DNA of 10,674 nucleotides from Rhizobiaceae bacterium (GTDB lineage Bacteria > Pseudomonadota > Alphaproteobacteria > Rhizobiales > Rhizobiaceae): NCBI GenBank assembly GCA_016793565.1, contig JAEUMA010000088.1, forward strand, positions 1 to 10,674. The letters are read 5' to 3'. The notes under the pieces were generated by a model that worked only from the letters and a program-made list of their open reading frames with translations, did not search any database and had not been told where the DNA came from. The translations under genes were made by a program, and so were the position numbers. This document shows positions 1-6,551 of this stretch, in pieces; the first letter of the stretch is position 1; each line of letters starts with the position of its first letter.

Positions 1-1
1 C

Positions 2-1138
2 GTCGGATCCTTTCCTCTCAGCATCAAGCAGTGGATCGTCATCGCGCGCGGAATCCTGCGCCGGCCGAAAGTGCTGGTGCTCGACGAATCTTCCGCTGCG
101 CTCGACCTCGATTCCATGGTTCGCCTGCATGGCGAGATCGCGCGACTGAAGAGCCAGGGCGCGACAATTCTGATCGTCACCCACCGGATCGCCGAACTGG
201 TGAAGATCGCCGACGCGGCGACCGTGCTGCGCGACGGCGAGACGGCCGGCACCCTCGCCAAGGCGGACATCACCGAGGCTAACCTGCTCGCTCTGATGTC
301 GGCTGCAGACCGAAGACAGGCGGAGGTGGCCGCACGGCCGGACCGGCAGGTGGTTGCCGAAGGCAAGGTGCTGCTGTCGGCCACGCGCATGCGGCTCGAA
401 GCGGGTGCGCAGCCCTTCGACTTCTCCGTCCGCGCCGGCGAAGTGGTCGGCGTGACCGGTCTCGACGGACAGGGCCAGGACGCGTTTCTCCGGGCGCTGG
501 CCGGGATTCAGCCCGCGCTTGAAGGAAAGGTGTGCGGCCGTTCGGGCGCCGGTGAGCGGCCGATCGCGGCGCTGCGCGACGCCGAGGAGTTCGGCATCGC
601 CTACGTCTCCGGCGACCGCCGGCGCGAGGGCATCTTTCCCGACCAGAGCATCTACGAGAACCTGGTGATCGGCATCTACAGCCGCCGGCTCGGGCCGTTC
701 GGCATCATCCGCAAGGAAGGCCTCGGCGCAATCTTCCGCCGAGAGGTCGATCGCCTGCGGATCAGGATCAACCAGTCCACCAACAAGATCACCTCGCTGT
801 CGGGCGGCAACCAGCAGAAGGTGCTGATCGGCCGCGCCTTCGCGCGCGAACCGAAGGTCATCGTGCTCAACGATCCGGCGCGCGGCGTCGACCTCGGCAC
901 CAAGCGCGACCTCTACGCCGAGCTGCGCCGCTTCACCGAAGCCGGCGGCGCCGTCGTCTACCTGTCGAGCGAGATCGAGGAGTTCTTCGATTTCGCGGAC
1001 CGGGTCGACGTGTTCGTCAACCAGACGGTGTTCGGCTCGCTCGCCGGCGAGCGCATAGGCGAGCACGACATCCTGGCCGCCATGTTCGGCCAGGAAAGTG
1101 CCCGCCACCTGTCGTTCGAAGCAACGGAGCAGGCGTGA
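2..1138 (+). CDS. Sugar ABC transporter ATP-binding protein (RbsA/XylG-like, double NBD), 5'-partial
   Basis: This is the C-terminal part of a tandem ATPase of the CUT2 (ribose/xylose type) sugar import family, which energises the two permeases that follow. The reading frame is open to the left edge, so the true start lies outside; the GTG at 71 is internal to the first ATPase domain. Domain 1 shows Walker B (VLVLDESSAALD, about 71-106) and an H-loop (VTHRIAEL, about 176-199). Its ABC signature is degenerate (PLSIKQ just before IARG). Domain 2 has a P-loop remnant without a GK[ST] (VTGLDGQGQ, about 452-478), a canonical signature LSGGNQQKV (about 797-823) and an altered Walker B, VLNDP, where most relatives have LDEP. 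A P-loop remnant in domain 2 is normal for this family; the Walker B change is not. The stop overlaps the next start by 1 nt (TGATG), indicating an operon. Substrate unknown. Confidence 0.93.
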   Translation, partial: VGSFPLSIKQWIVIARGILRRPKVLVLDESSAALDLDSMVRLHGEIARLKSQGATILIVTHRIAELVKIADAATVLRDGETAGTLAKADITEANLLALMSAADRRQAEVAARPDRQVVAEGKVLLSATRMRLEAGAQPFDFSVRAGEVVGVTGLDGQGQDAFLRALAGIQPALEGKVCGRSGAGERPIAALRDAEEFGIAYVSGDRRREGIFPDQSIYENLVIGIYSRRLGPFGIIRKEGLGAIFRREVDRLRIRINQSTNKITSLSGGNQQKVLIGRAFAREPKVIVLNDPARGVDLGTKRDLYAELRRFTEAGGAVVYLSSEIEEFFDFADRVDVFVNQTVFGSLAGERIGEHDILAAMFGQESARHLSFEATEQA

Positions 1139-2106
1139 TGTTCGAAAGACTGCTTCGTCAGCGCAGGACGCTCGGCTATCTCACCGTCCCGGCGGCGCTG
1201 TTCGTGGTGCTGGTCGTACTGGCGATGATCCGCAGCCCCAATCTCTTCACCTCCGAGGGGCTGGGCGGCGCGATCGTGGTCGCCGCTCCGTTGGTGCTGT
1301 GCACGCTGGCGCTGACGCCGATCGTCATGTCGGGCCGCGGCTCCGTCGACCTCTCCGTCGGCCCGCTGATGGGCTTCATCAACGTGACCATCGTCGCCTG
1401 GCTGACCGCTGGCGGCTTCACCCATCCGCTGGTCATCTTCGCCTGGGCGATGGGAATGGGCGCGCTCTACCAGCTCTGCCAGGCGCTGGTGATTCTGTAC
1501 GTGCGGGTCGCGCCGATCATCGTCAGCCTGTCCGGCTTCCTGTTCCTGTCCGGGCTCAACCTTCTGATCATGCCGCGGGCGGGCGGACTGGCGCCGGACT
1601 GGATGATGAGCTGGGGCGCCGGGCGCACCATCTTCGCACCGGTCACCTTCATCGTTCTGGCGGCGCTAGCGCTGTGGTTCGTCTTCTGGCGCAGCGCGCT
1701 GCACACCAACCTCCGCCTGACCGGTGCAGACGAGCGCATGGCCTACACCGCCGGCGTACCGACCGCCGCGGTCAGGATCGCCGCGCATATGTTGGGCGGC
1801 GTCTTCGTCGGCCTCGCGGCCGTCTGCTACACCGCGCTGGTCGCATCGGGCGATCCCACGCAGGGCGGGACCTTCACGCTCCAAGCCGTCACCGCGCTGG
1901 TGCTCGGCGGCGCGAGCCTCGCCGGCGGCAGGGGAGGCGCGATCGGCTCCGTGCTCGGCGCGCTCAACATGTTCCTGATCGCCAACCTTCTTGCGACCTT
2001 CAACTTCGGAACACTGTCGGGCTCGGCGACCAAGCTCGCCTTCGGCCTGATCCTGGTGTTCTCGCTCCTCGTCAACGTGCTTGCCGCGCGGCGCGCCGCC
2101 AACTGA
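1138..2106 (+). CDS. Sugar ABC transporter permease (BPD_transp_2 family), first of two
   Basis: Inner-membrane permease of a CUT2-type sugar or sugar-alcohol importer, 322 residues, close to the family norm of 310-350. The protein is mostly hydrophobic, with about 8-10 likely membrane segments. Family landmarks are present: a GSVDLSVG motif near residue 70 (usual form GGIDLSVG), a cytoplasmic GADERMAYTAGV loop corresponding to the GxNxxAAxxAGI coupling motif, and a late ALVLGGASLAGGRGG stretch. I chose ATG 1138, which overlaps the stop of the ATPase gene and has GGAGCAGG just upstream; a GTG one codon earlier (1135) is an alternative start. It probably pairs with the following, different permease, giving a heterodimeric membrane domain. 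No substrate can be assigned from sequence. Confidence 0.92.
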   Translation: MFERLLRQRRTLGYLTVPAALFVVLVVLAMIRSPNLFTSEGLGGAIVVAAPLVLCTLALTPIVMSGRGSVDLSVGPLMGFINVTIVAWLTAGGFTHPLVIFAWAMGMGALYQLCQALVILYVRVAPIIVSLSGFLFLSGLNLLIMPRAGGLAPDWMMSWGAGRTIFAPVTFIVLAALALWFVFWRSALHTNLRLTGADERMAYTAGVPTAAVRIAAHMLGGVFVGLAAVCYTALVASGDPTQGGTFTLQAVTALVLGGASLAGGRGGAIGSVLGALNMFLIANLLATFNFGTLSGSATKLAFGLILVFSLLVNVLAARRAAN

Positions 2107-2117
2107 GAGGCCCGGCC

Positions 2118-3137
2118 ATGACCATGACCGTCTCCGCGAATTCAGCATCCGGCGGCAATCTTCAGGATTTTCTGCGCCGTAACCGCTCGATCGTGATCGG
2201 CACGGCGCTGCTCGTGCTGCTGCTGATCGTCGGCGGCCTGGCGGTGACCGGCTTCCTTTCCGTCCGCAACCTGCGCTCGATCCTGCTGCTTGCCGCATTT
2301 CTCGGCCTGGCGTCGATCGGCCAGACGCTGGTTTCCCTGCTGGGAGGGCTGGACCTCTCCATCCCGTTCCTGATCGGTGGCGCCAACATCCTGCTGCCCA
2401 AGCTTCTCAATCTCGGCCTGCCGCCGGCGGTGGCGATGCTGATCATCCTAGTGCTCGGCTTCCTCGTCGGGTGCATCAACGGCTGGCTGAGCTTCCGGCT
2501 GCAGGGCCAGGCGCTGATCGTGTCGCTTGGCGTCGGCTTCGCGGCCGTCGGGGCGGCGGAGATCTTCACCTCGATCGGATCATCGTTTGGCGGCACCAGC
2601 TTCGCGCCTGTGCCGAAGTGGCTGACCAACATCGCCGCCTTCAACGGTAAGACCTTCGGCATCCCGATACCGCCCGTGGTGGTGATCTGGGCAGCCATCA
2701 CCGTCTTCATCGTGTGGGCCATGAGAAGCACCTGGTTCGGGCGCGGCATCTATGCGCTCGGCGGCAGCCGCACGGCCGCGTCGCGCCTCGGCATCTCCGA
2801 ATTCCGGACCTGGGTGCTGGTGCACGGCATGTCCGGCGCGATGTCGGCGCTTACGGGCATCCTGCTGCTCGGCTTCTCGGGCGGCGGCTTCGTCGGGGTC
2901 GGCGATCCCTACCTCTTCAGCACGGTAGCCGCGGTCGTCATCGGCGGGACGTCGCTGCTCGGCGGCTCCGGCGGCTACGGCTCTACGGTGCTGGGCGCGC
3001 TGGTGCTAACGGTCCTGACGTCGCTGCTGGTGGGGCTCGGCCTGGGCTTCGCCGGCCAGCAGGCGGTGATCGGCTTCCTCATCGTTCCGATGGTGGCGGT
3101 CTACGCCCGCATGCCGCACATCCGAAACCAGATCTGA
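2118..3137 (+). CDS. Sugar ABC transporter permease (BPD_transp_2 family), second of two
   Basis: Second CUT2-family inner-membrane permease, 339 residues. It has a cytosolic N-terminus of about 30 residues (polar, with FLRRNRS) followed by many hydrophobic helices. Landmarks are LLGGLDLSIP (the GGxDLS motif), the GGSRTAASRLGI cytoplasmic coupling loop and AAVVIGGTSLLGGSGGYGS near the C-terminus, all closer to the family consensus than in the preceding permease. ATG 2118 follows GAGAGG at 2105-2110 at usable spacing; ATG 2124, two codons later, is an alternative. The frame stays open upstream to about 1098, but that segment overlaps the first permease, is rich in R, P and H and lacks hydrophobic helices, so it is not coding. 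The 11-nt gap to the first permease supports co-transcription. Confidence 0.92.
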   Translation: MTMTVSANSASGGNLQDFLRRNRSIVIGTALLVLLLIVGGLAVTGFLSVRNLRSILLLAAFLGLASIGQTLVSLLGGLDLSIPFLIGGANILLPKLLNLGLPPAVAMLIILVLGFLVGCINGWLSFRLQGQALIVSLGVGFAAVGAAEIFTSIGSSFGGTSFAPVPKWLTNIAAFNGKTFGIPIPPVVVIWAAITVFIVWAMRSTWFGRGIYALGGSRTAASRLGISEFRTWVLVHGMSGAMSALTGILLLGFSGGGFVGVGDPYLFSTVAAVVIGGTSLLGGSGGYGSTVLGALVLTVLTSLLVGLGLGFAGQQAVIGFLIVPMVAVYARMPHIRNQI

Positions 3138-3156
3138 CCCGAGCTCTCAGCTTCCC

Positions 3157-4638
3157 ATGACAGACACCACCAGCCTGATCGGCCGCCTCTCGGATCCGTC
3201 GCTCCTGCGCGACCGATGCCCGGTGGGCGGCCTGTGGCGCGCGGACGCATCCTCCGGACGCCGTCTCCAGGTCCATAATCCGGCCACCGGCGCGCTGCTC
3301 GCGGACCTGCCGGATTTCTCCGTCGCCGAAGTCCGCCAGGCGATCGATGCCGCGCATGCGGCCCATCGCGAATGGTCCGCGCAGGCGGCCAAGGTTCGTG
3401 CGGCAGCCTTGCGCCGCCTCTACGACCTGATCATCGCCAATGTCGAGGACCTGGCAACGATCATCACCGCCGAGATGGGCAAGCCCCTGGCGGAAGCCCG
3501 CGCCGAGGTACGCTACGGGGCCGGCTACATCGAATGGTATGGTGAGGAGGCGAAGCGGCTCGCCGGCGAGACGCTGCCGGCGCCGGACACCGACCGGCGC
3601 ATCATCGTCATCCGCCAGCCGGTCGGCGTCGTCGCCGCCATCGCGCCCTGGAACTTCCCGTTCGCGATGGTTGCGCGCAAGATGGCGCCCGCCGTTTCCG
3701 TCGGCTGTGCGATGGTGTTCAAGCCGGCGCCGGAAACGCCGCTTTCGGCTCTGGCGCTGGCGACGCTAGCCGAACGCGCCGGAATTCCTGGGGCCCTCTT
3801 CAGCGTGGTCCCCACCAGCGATGCCAGCAGTTTCGGAACGGAGGTCTGCAACAACGACAAGGTTCGCAAGCTGACTTTCACCGGCTCCACGGGGGTGGGC
3901 CGGCTGCTGATGGCCCAGGCCTCGCAGAAGGTTCTCCGGCTGTCGCTGGAACTCGGCGGCAATGCGCCGTTCATTGTCTTCGACGACGCCGATCTCGACG
4001 CCGCCGTCGAAGGCGCCATGCAATCCAAATACCGCAACGCCGGCCAGACCTGCGTCTGCGCCAACCGGCTCTACGTACAGGCTGGCATCTATGACGCGTT
4101 CGTCGACCGCCTTGCGCGGCGCGTCGGCGAACTGGAGGTCGGTGATGGTTTTGCGCCGGGCGTCAGCATCGGACCGCTGATCAACGAGAAGGCCACCGCG
4201 AAATTCCACGACCATATCGAGGACGCCGTGGCGAAGGGCGGCACGGTGGTGGTTGGCGGCGGCGCGCACGCTCTTGGCGGCACCTTCGTTCAGCCGACGC
4301 TGATCGCCAACGCCACGCCCGCCATGAAGGTTGCGCGCGAGGAGACCTTCGCACCCCTCGCCCCGGTCTTCCGCTTCGACACGGCCGAGGAAGCCGTCCG
4401 GCTCGCCAACGATACGGAGTTCGGGCTGGCCGCCTACTTCTTCGCGCGCGACCTGCGCCAGGTGTGGCGCGTCGCCGAGGCGCTGGAATACGGCATGGTC
4501 GGCGTCAACACCGGCCTGATCTCCACCGAAGTCGCTCCGTTCGGCGGGGTCAAGCAGTCAGGCTTCGGCCGCGAAGGCTCGCGGCACGGCCTCGATGACT
4601 ACGTGTCGATGAAATACATCTGCCTGGCCGGGCTCTGA
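3157..4638 (+). CDS. gabD: NAD(P)-dependent succinate-semialdehyde dehydrogenase-like aldehyde dehydrogenase (GabD family)
   Basis: Aldehyde dehydrogenase of 493 residues, slightly longer than typical GabD (about 480). Family chemistry: oxidation of succinate semialdehyde, often also glutarate semialdehyde, to the dicarboxylate in the cytosol. Visible landmarks are PWNFPF with Asn166, FKPAPETP with Lys189, cofactor-loop GSTGVG at 243-248, the general base Glu265 in LELGGNAPF, and the nucleophile Cys299 in NAGQTCVCANR. The double-Cys TCVC signature is typical of GabD. The C-terminal EVAPFGGVKQSGFGREG and DDYVSMKY also match GabD. It starts 19 nt after the permease stop with only a weak Shine-Dalgarno, so it likely belongs to the transporter operon. 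That suggests the imported compound is broken down through a semialdehyde. GabD specificity is inferred; a related semialdehyde is possible. Confidence 0.88.
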   Translation: MTDTTSLIGRLSDPSLLRDRCPVGGLWRADASSGRRLQVHNPATGALLADLPDFSVAEVRQAIDAAHAAHREWSAQAAKVRAAALRRLYDLIIANVEDLATIITAEMGKPLAEARAEVRYGAGYIEWYGEEAKRLAGETLPAPDTDRRIIVIRQPVGVVAAIAPWNFPFAMVARKMAPAVSVGCAMVFKPAPETPLSALALATLAERAGIPGALFSVVPTSDASSFGTEVCNNDKVRKLTFTGSTGVGRLLMAQASQKVLRLSLELGGNAPFIVFDDADLDAAVEGAMQSKYRNAGQTCVCANRLYVQAGIYDAFVDRLARRVGELEVGDGFAPGVSIGPLINEKATAKFHDHIEDAVAKGGTVVVGGGAHALGGTFVQPTLIANATPAMKVAREETFAPLAPVFRFDTAEEAVRLANDTEFGLAAYFFARDLRQVWRVAEALEYGMVGVNTGLISTEVAPFGGVKQSGFGREGSRHGLDDYVSMKYICLAGL

Positions 4639-4684
4639 ACGCATCCGGCCGAGCGAACACCCCGGCAGACGATCGGGAACCGCC

Positions 4685-5086
4685 TCAGGGCGCGGGCGGC
4701 ACGCCTTCTTCGTAATGCGGAACCGACGGATCCTCGTCCAGCCAGGCATGGTTGTGCGACAGCCATACGCTGCGGGAAACGCGGATGCCCGGATCATCGT
4801 CCAGGCTTCCAGCCCTCAGCACCACGAAGGGCAGATGCGGAAACTCCGCGTAGATGTGCGCTCCGCATTTCGAGCAGAAATGCCGCAACTTGCCCGGCAT
4901 CGATTCATAGGCGGTCAGCGAATCCGCTCCGGCGGTGACGGCGAAATTCTTCCTGTCGACCTTGGCGGCGGTATTACGCTGCGCGCTGTGCGTCTTGCGG
5001 CAGGTCTGACAGTAGCAATGCCACATGTCGTCGATCGACTCGACCGTGTACTGCACCGAACGGCAATGACAACTCCCCCTGAACAC
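4685..5086 (-). CDS. GFA family (glutathione-dependent formaldehyde-activating-like) zinc protein
   Basis: Small cytosolic protein of 133 residues with the complete GFA-domain cysteine pattern: GSCHC (Cys6, Cys8), WHCYCQTC (Cys24, Cys26, Cys29) and FCSKCG (Cys71, Cys74). In the family these cysteines bind zinc. The founding member was reported to accelerate the formaldehyde-glutathione reaction, but most homologues have no known substrate, so the name should not be read as a function. I chose GTG 5086 because GGGAGGT lies just upstream (5090-5096), the GFA domain begins at once, and the length fits the family. The frame is open about 58 codons further upstream, but that part would cross the promoter at 5123-5151 and has no family similarity. 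The gene is convergent with the dehydrogenase gene, 46 bp apart, and is probably monocistronic. Confidence 0.85.
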   Translation of the reverse strand: MFRGSCHCRSVQYTVESIDDMWHCYCQTCRKTHSAQRNTAAKVDRKNFAVTAGADSLTAYESMPGKLRHFCSKCGAHIYAEFPHLPFVVLRAGSLDDDPGIRVSRSVWLSHNHAWLDEDPSVPHYEEGVPPAP

Positions 5087-5089
5087 GCG

Positions 5090-5096
5090 ACCTCCC
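5090..5096 (-). promoter_or_regulatory. Shine-Dalgarno of the GFA gene
   Basis: Read on the minus strand the sequence is GGGAGGT followed by CGC and the GTG start. It is the only good ribosome-binding sequence near the beginning of the GFA domain and decides the choice of a GTG start at 5086. The 4-nt spacer after GGAGG is a little short. Confidence 0.6.
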
Positions 5097-5110
5097 GGAT
5101 ATCGGTATAA

Positions 5111-5125
5111 GATTGTCTGATAATC
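5111..5125. promoter_or_regulatory. Imperfect 15-bp dyad over the -10/start site of the GFA promoter (operator candidate)
   Basis: The sequence GATTGTCTGATAATC is a palindrome with 6 of 7 pairs matching around a central T. It overlaps the left part of the -10 box and the predicted start site of the minus-strand GFA promoter. That is where a repressor would block the polymerase. No regulator gene is adjacent, and a dyad of this size can occur by chance in AT-rich promoter DNA. Confidence 0.3.
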
Positions 5126-5151
5126 ATACAGAATCTGCCTTTTCCTGTCAA
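5123..5151 (-). promoter_or_regulatory. Near-consensus sigma-70 promoter for the GFA gene
   Basis: On the minus strand a perfect -35 box TTGACA (5151-5146) is followed by exactly 17 nt and a -10 box TATGAT (5128-5123), one mismatch from TATAAT. Transcription would start near 5116, giving a leader of about 30 nt to the GTG at 5086. It is by far the best promoter I could find in the window. The boxes and spacing are read directly; promoter activity is inferred. Confidence 0.75.
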
Positions 5152-5414
5152 ATTGCAGACCTGCCGAAGGGACGCCTCGACATCGAACGGCGGTGGTCGC
5201 TGGCTCCATGCGGCGGTAACATGTGCGAAAGACGCAGCGGAACGCGGTTCGACGCGACACTACCTGCTTGCGCCAAGGAATACGGCCGCGGGTGATCTGA
5301 AAAATGAATCCCCCGCAGACAGTGACGCAGCTTCAGAGTTCGCAAAGGAAGTTGGTTTGTCCGTCCTCGGAATATCGCGGCTGGTCGTGTTCATCGCCGG
5401 CGTTCCAACCCGTA

Positions 5415-5440
5415 CACACGTCTTCAACGGAAGACGAGTG
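5415..5440. repeat. Inverted repeat / hairpin A (7-bp perfect stem plus 3 bp)
   Basis: CGTCTTC (5419-5425) and GAAGACG (5430-5436) form a perfect 7-bp stem with an AACG loop. After one A-A mismatch, CAC (5415-5417) pairs with GTG (5438-5440). It is the first of three consecutive hairpins upstream of the alpha/beta-hydrolase gene. Confidence 0.6.
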
Positions 5441-5450
5441 CACTTGATAC

Positions 5451-5506
5451 CGGGAGATGTAGTAGAGAGGGTGGCCGCCGCGTGGCGGCCATCCTCCCAT
5501 CTCCCG
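5451..5506. repeat. Large two-part inverted repeat / hairpin B
   Basis: The outer arms CGGGAGATG (5451-5459) and CATCTCCCG (5498-5506) match perfectly over 9 bp. Inside them, 5467-5479 pairs with 5484-5496 over 13 bp with one G-U pair; its core is GGCCGCC-GCGT-GGCGGCC. An asymmetric internal loop (7 nt against 1 nt) joins the two stems. There is no T-run on either side, so it does not look like a standard intrinsic terminator. It could be a structured leader of the hydrolase mRNA or a copy of a palindromic intergenic repeat of the REP or RIME kind; I cannot identify a family. Confidence 0.7.
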
Positions 5507-5509
5507 AAG

Positions 5510-5521
5510 CCGTCGATACGG
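5510..5521. repeat. Small inverted repeat / hairpin C
   Basis: CCGT and ACGG form a 4-bp stem with loop CGAT directly after hairpin B. It ends 22 nt before the hydrolase start and just ahead of its Shine-Dalgarno region. On its own it is not significant; it is listed because it continues the hairpin series. Confidence 0.35.
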
Positions 5522-5543
5522 CAAGACCGAAGGATCCAATGAA

Positions 5544-6380
5544 ATGTCGTACGTAACCACCAAGGACGACGTCGAAATCTTCTACAAGGACTGGGGCCCG
5601 AAGGACGGGCAGCCGATCATGTTCCATCACGGCTGGCCGCTCTCCGCAGACGACTGGGATACGCAGATGCTGTTCTTCGTCCAGCACGGCTTCCGCGTCG
5701 TCGCCCACGACCGCAGGGGCCATGGGCGCTCCGCCCAGGTCAGCGGCGGCCATGACATGGACCATTATGCCGCCGACGCCTTTGCCGTCGCCGAACATCT
5801 CGACCTCAGGAACGCGGTTCACATCGGCCACTCCACCGGCGGCGGCGAAGTTGCCCGCTACGTCGCCCGCTATGGCCAGCCGGCAGGGCGGGTCGCCAAG
5901 GCCGTGCTGGTGTCGGCCGTGCCGCCGCTGATGCTGAAGACGCCGGCCAATCCGGAGGGTCTGCCGCGCGAGGTGTTCGACGGATTCCGCAAGGCCACGG
6001 CGGATAATCGCGCGCAATTCTTCCTCGACGTGGCGGGCGGCCCCTTCTACGGCTTCAACCGCGAGGGCGCCAAGGTCTATCCGGGCGTGATCCAGAACTG
6101 GTGGCGGCAGGGCATGATGGGCAGCGCCAAGGCCCACTACGAGGGCATCAAGGCCTTCTCGGAGACCGACCAGACCGAGGACCTGAAGGCGATCAGCGTG
6201 CCGACGCTCGTACTGCACGGCGACGACGACCAGATCGTGCCGATCGCGGACGCGGCGATGAAGTCCATCAAGCTGCTGAAGAACGGAACGCTGAAAGTCT
6301 ATCCGGGCTTCTCGCACGGCATGCTGACCCTCAACGCCGACGTACTCAACGCCGACATGCTGGCTTTCATCAAGGCGTAG
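5544..6380 (+). CDS. Alpha/beta hydrolase, non-heme chloroperoxidase/arylesterase-like
   Basis: Cytosolic alpha/beta-hydrolase of 278 residues, the usual size of the cofactor-free haloperoxidase/esterase family. The nucleophile elbow is GHSTGG with Ser97, the acid is Asp229 in HGDDDQIVP, and the base is His258 in GFSHGM. HHGWPLSADDW near residues 28-38 (oxyanion hole) and AHDRRGHGRS at 54-63 are typical of chloroperoxidase-like members. Such enzymes hydrolyse esters or lactones and can form peracids from carboxylic acids; halogenation is a side reaction of the peracid. The physiological substrate is unknown. The start at ATG 5544 is preceded by GAAGGA at 5529-5534. The gene appears monocistronic, with a structured leader upstream and a hairpin 34 nt after the stop. 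Confidence 0.9.
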   Translation: MSYVTTKDDVEIFYKDWGPKDGQPIMFHHGWPLSADDWDTQMLFFVQHGFRVVAHDRRGHGRSAQVSGGHDMDHYAADAFAVAEHLDLRNAVHIGHSTGGGEVARYVARYGQPAGRVAKAVLVSAVPPLMLKTPANPEGLPREVFDGFRKATADNRAQFFLDVAGGPFYGFNREGAKVYPGVIQNWWRQGMMGSAKAHYEGIKAFSETDQTEDLKAISVPTLVLHGDDDQIVPIADAAMKSIKLLKNGTLKVYPGFSHGMLTLNADVLNADMLAFIKA

Positions 6381-6414
6381 CGGCCGTCGCGGGGAGGATG
6401 GGCGGACACCAAGT

Positions 6415-6441
6415 GGGGCGCATGGATTTCCCATGCGCCTC
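6415..6441 (+). terminator. Candidate terminator hairpin after the alpha/beta-hydrolase gene
   Basis: GGCGCATGG (6417-6425) and CCATGCGCC (6431-6439) form a perfect 9-bp stem with a 5-nt loop, extendable by one G-U and one G-C pair. It starts 34 nt after the hydrolase stop. The downstream sequence GAATTGTTCTCT is only moderately T-rich, so termination may be weak or Rho-assisted. It separates the hydrolase from the ATP-grasp gene. Confidence 0.5.
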
Positions 6442-6551
6442 CCGAATTGTTCTCTGGAGCGAAATCGTCGGTACGGTTGAGGGCTCCTTGATCATCACGT
6501 CCCGCGCGCATAGCCTCGGCAGCGTGAAGGCCGCCGGGGATTGCCAAGAAA

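Larger units (their letters stand above)
5087..5543. other. 457-bp intergenic region without a convincing gene
   Basis: This gap separates the divergent GFA and alpha/beta-hydrolase genes. The GFA promoter occupies the left end (5123-5151) and a run of hairpins the right end (5415-5521). Short open frames exist on both strands (for example + 5153-5542 and - 5333-5563). They show no recognisable family, lack good Shine-Dalgarno sequences and run straight through the hairpins. Base composition is less GC-rich than in the flanking genes. I see no clear plus-strand promoter for the hydrolase, nor any tRNA or transposon remnant. Confidence 0.6.

Noticed and set aside
1098..2117. Long in-frame upstream extension of the second permease
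   Set aside because: The translated part is Arg/Pro/His-rich with no membrane helices and overlaps the first permease in another frame.
5087..5260. 58-codon N-terminal extension of the GFA protein
   Set aside because: It would span the strong promoter at 5123-5151 and precedes the domain; the GTG at 5086 has a good Shine-Dalgarno.
5153..5542. Plus-strand 129-codon open frame in the gap before the alpha/beta-hydrolase gene
   Set aside because: No recognisable family, no Shine-Dalgarno sequence, Arg/Pro/Ser-rich composition, and it runs through the hairpins at 5415-5521.
5333..5563. Minus-strand 76-codon open frame overlapping the hydrolase start
   Set aside because: No family resemblance and it overlaps the start of a secure gene; best explained by the complementary strand of the leader.
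5424..6434. 336-codon minus-strand open frame across the alpha/beta-hydrolase gene
   Set aside because: It is antisense to a gene with a complete catalytic triad; its His, Arg, Gly and Val-rich translation is typical of a shadow frame in GC-rich DNA.
6488..6516. Possible promoter TTGATC-17-TAGCCT before the ATP-grasp gene
   Set aside because: Two mismatches in the -35 and three in the -10 box; such a match is expected by chance.
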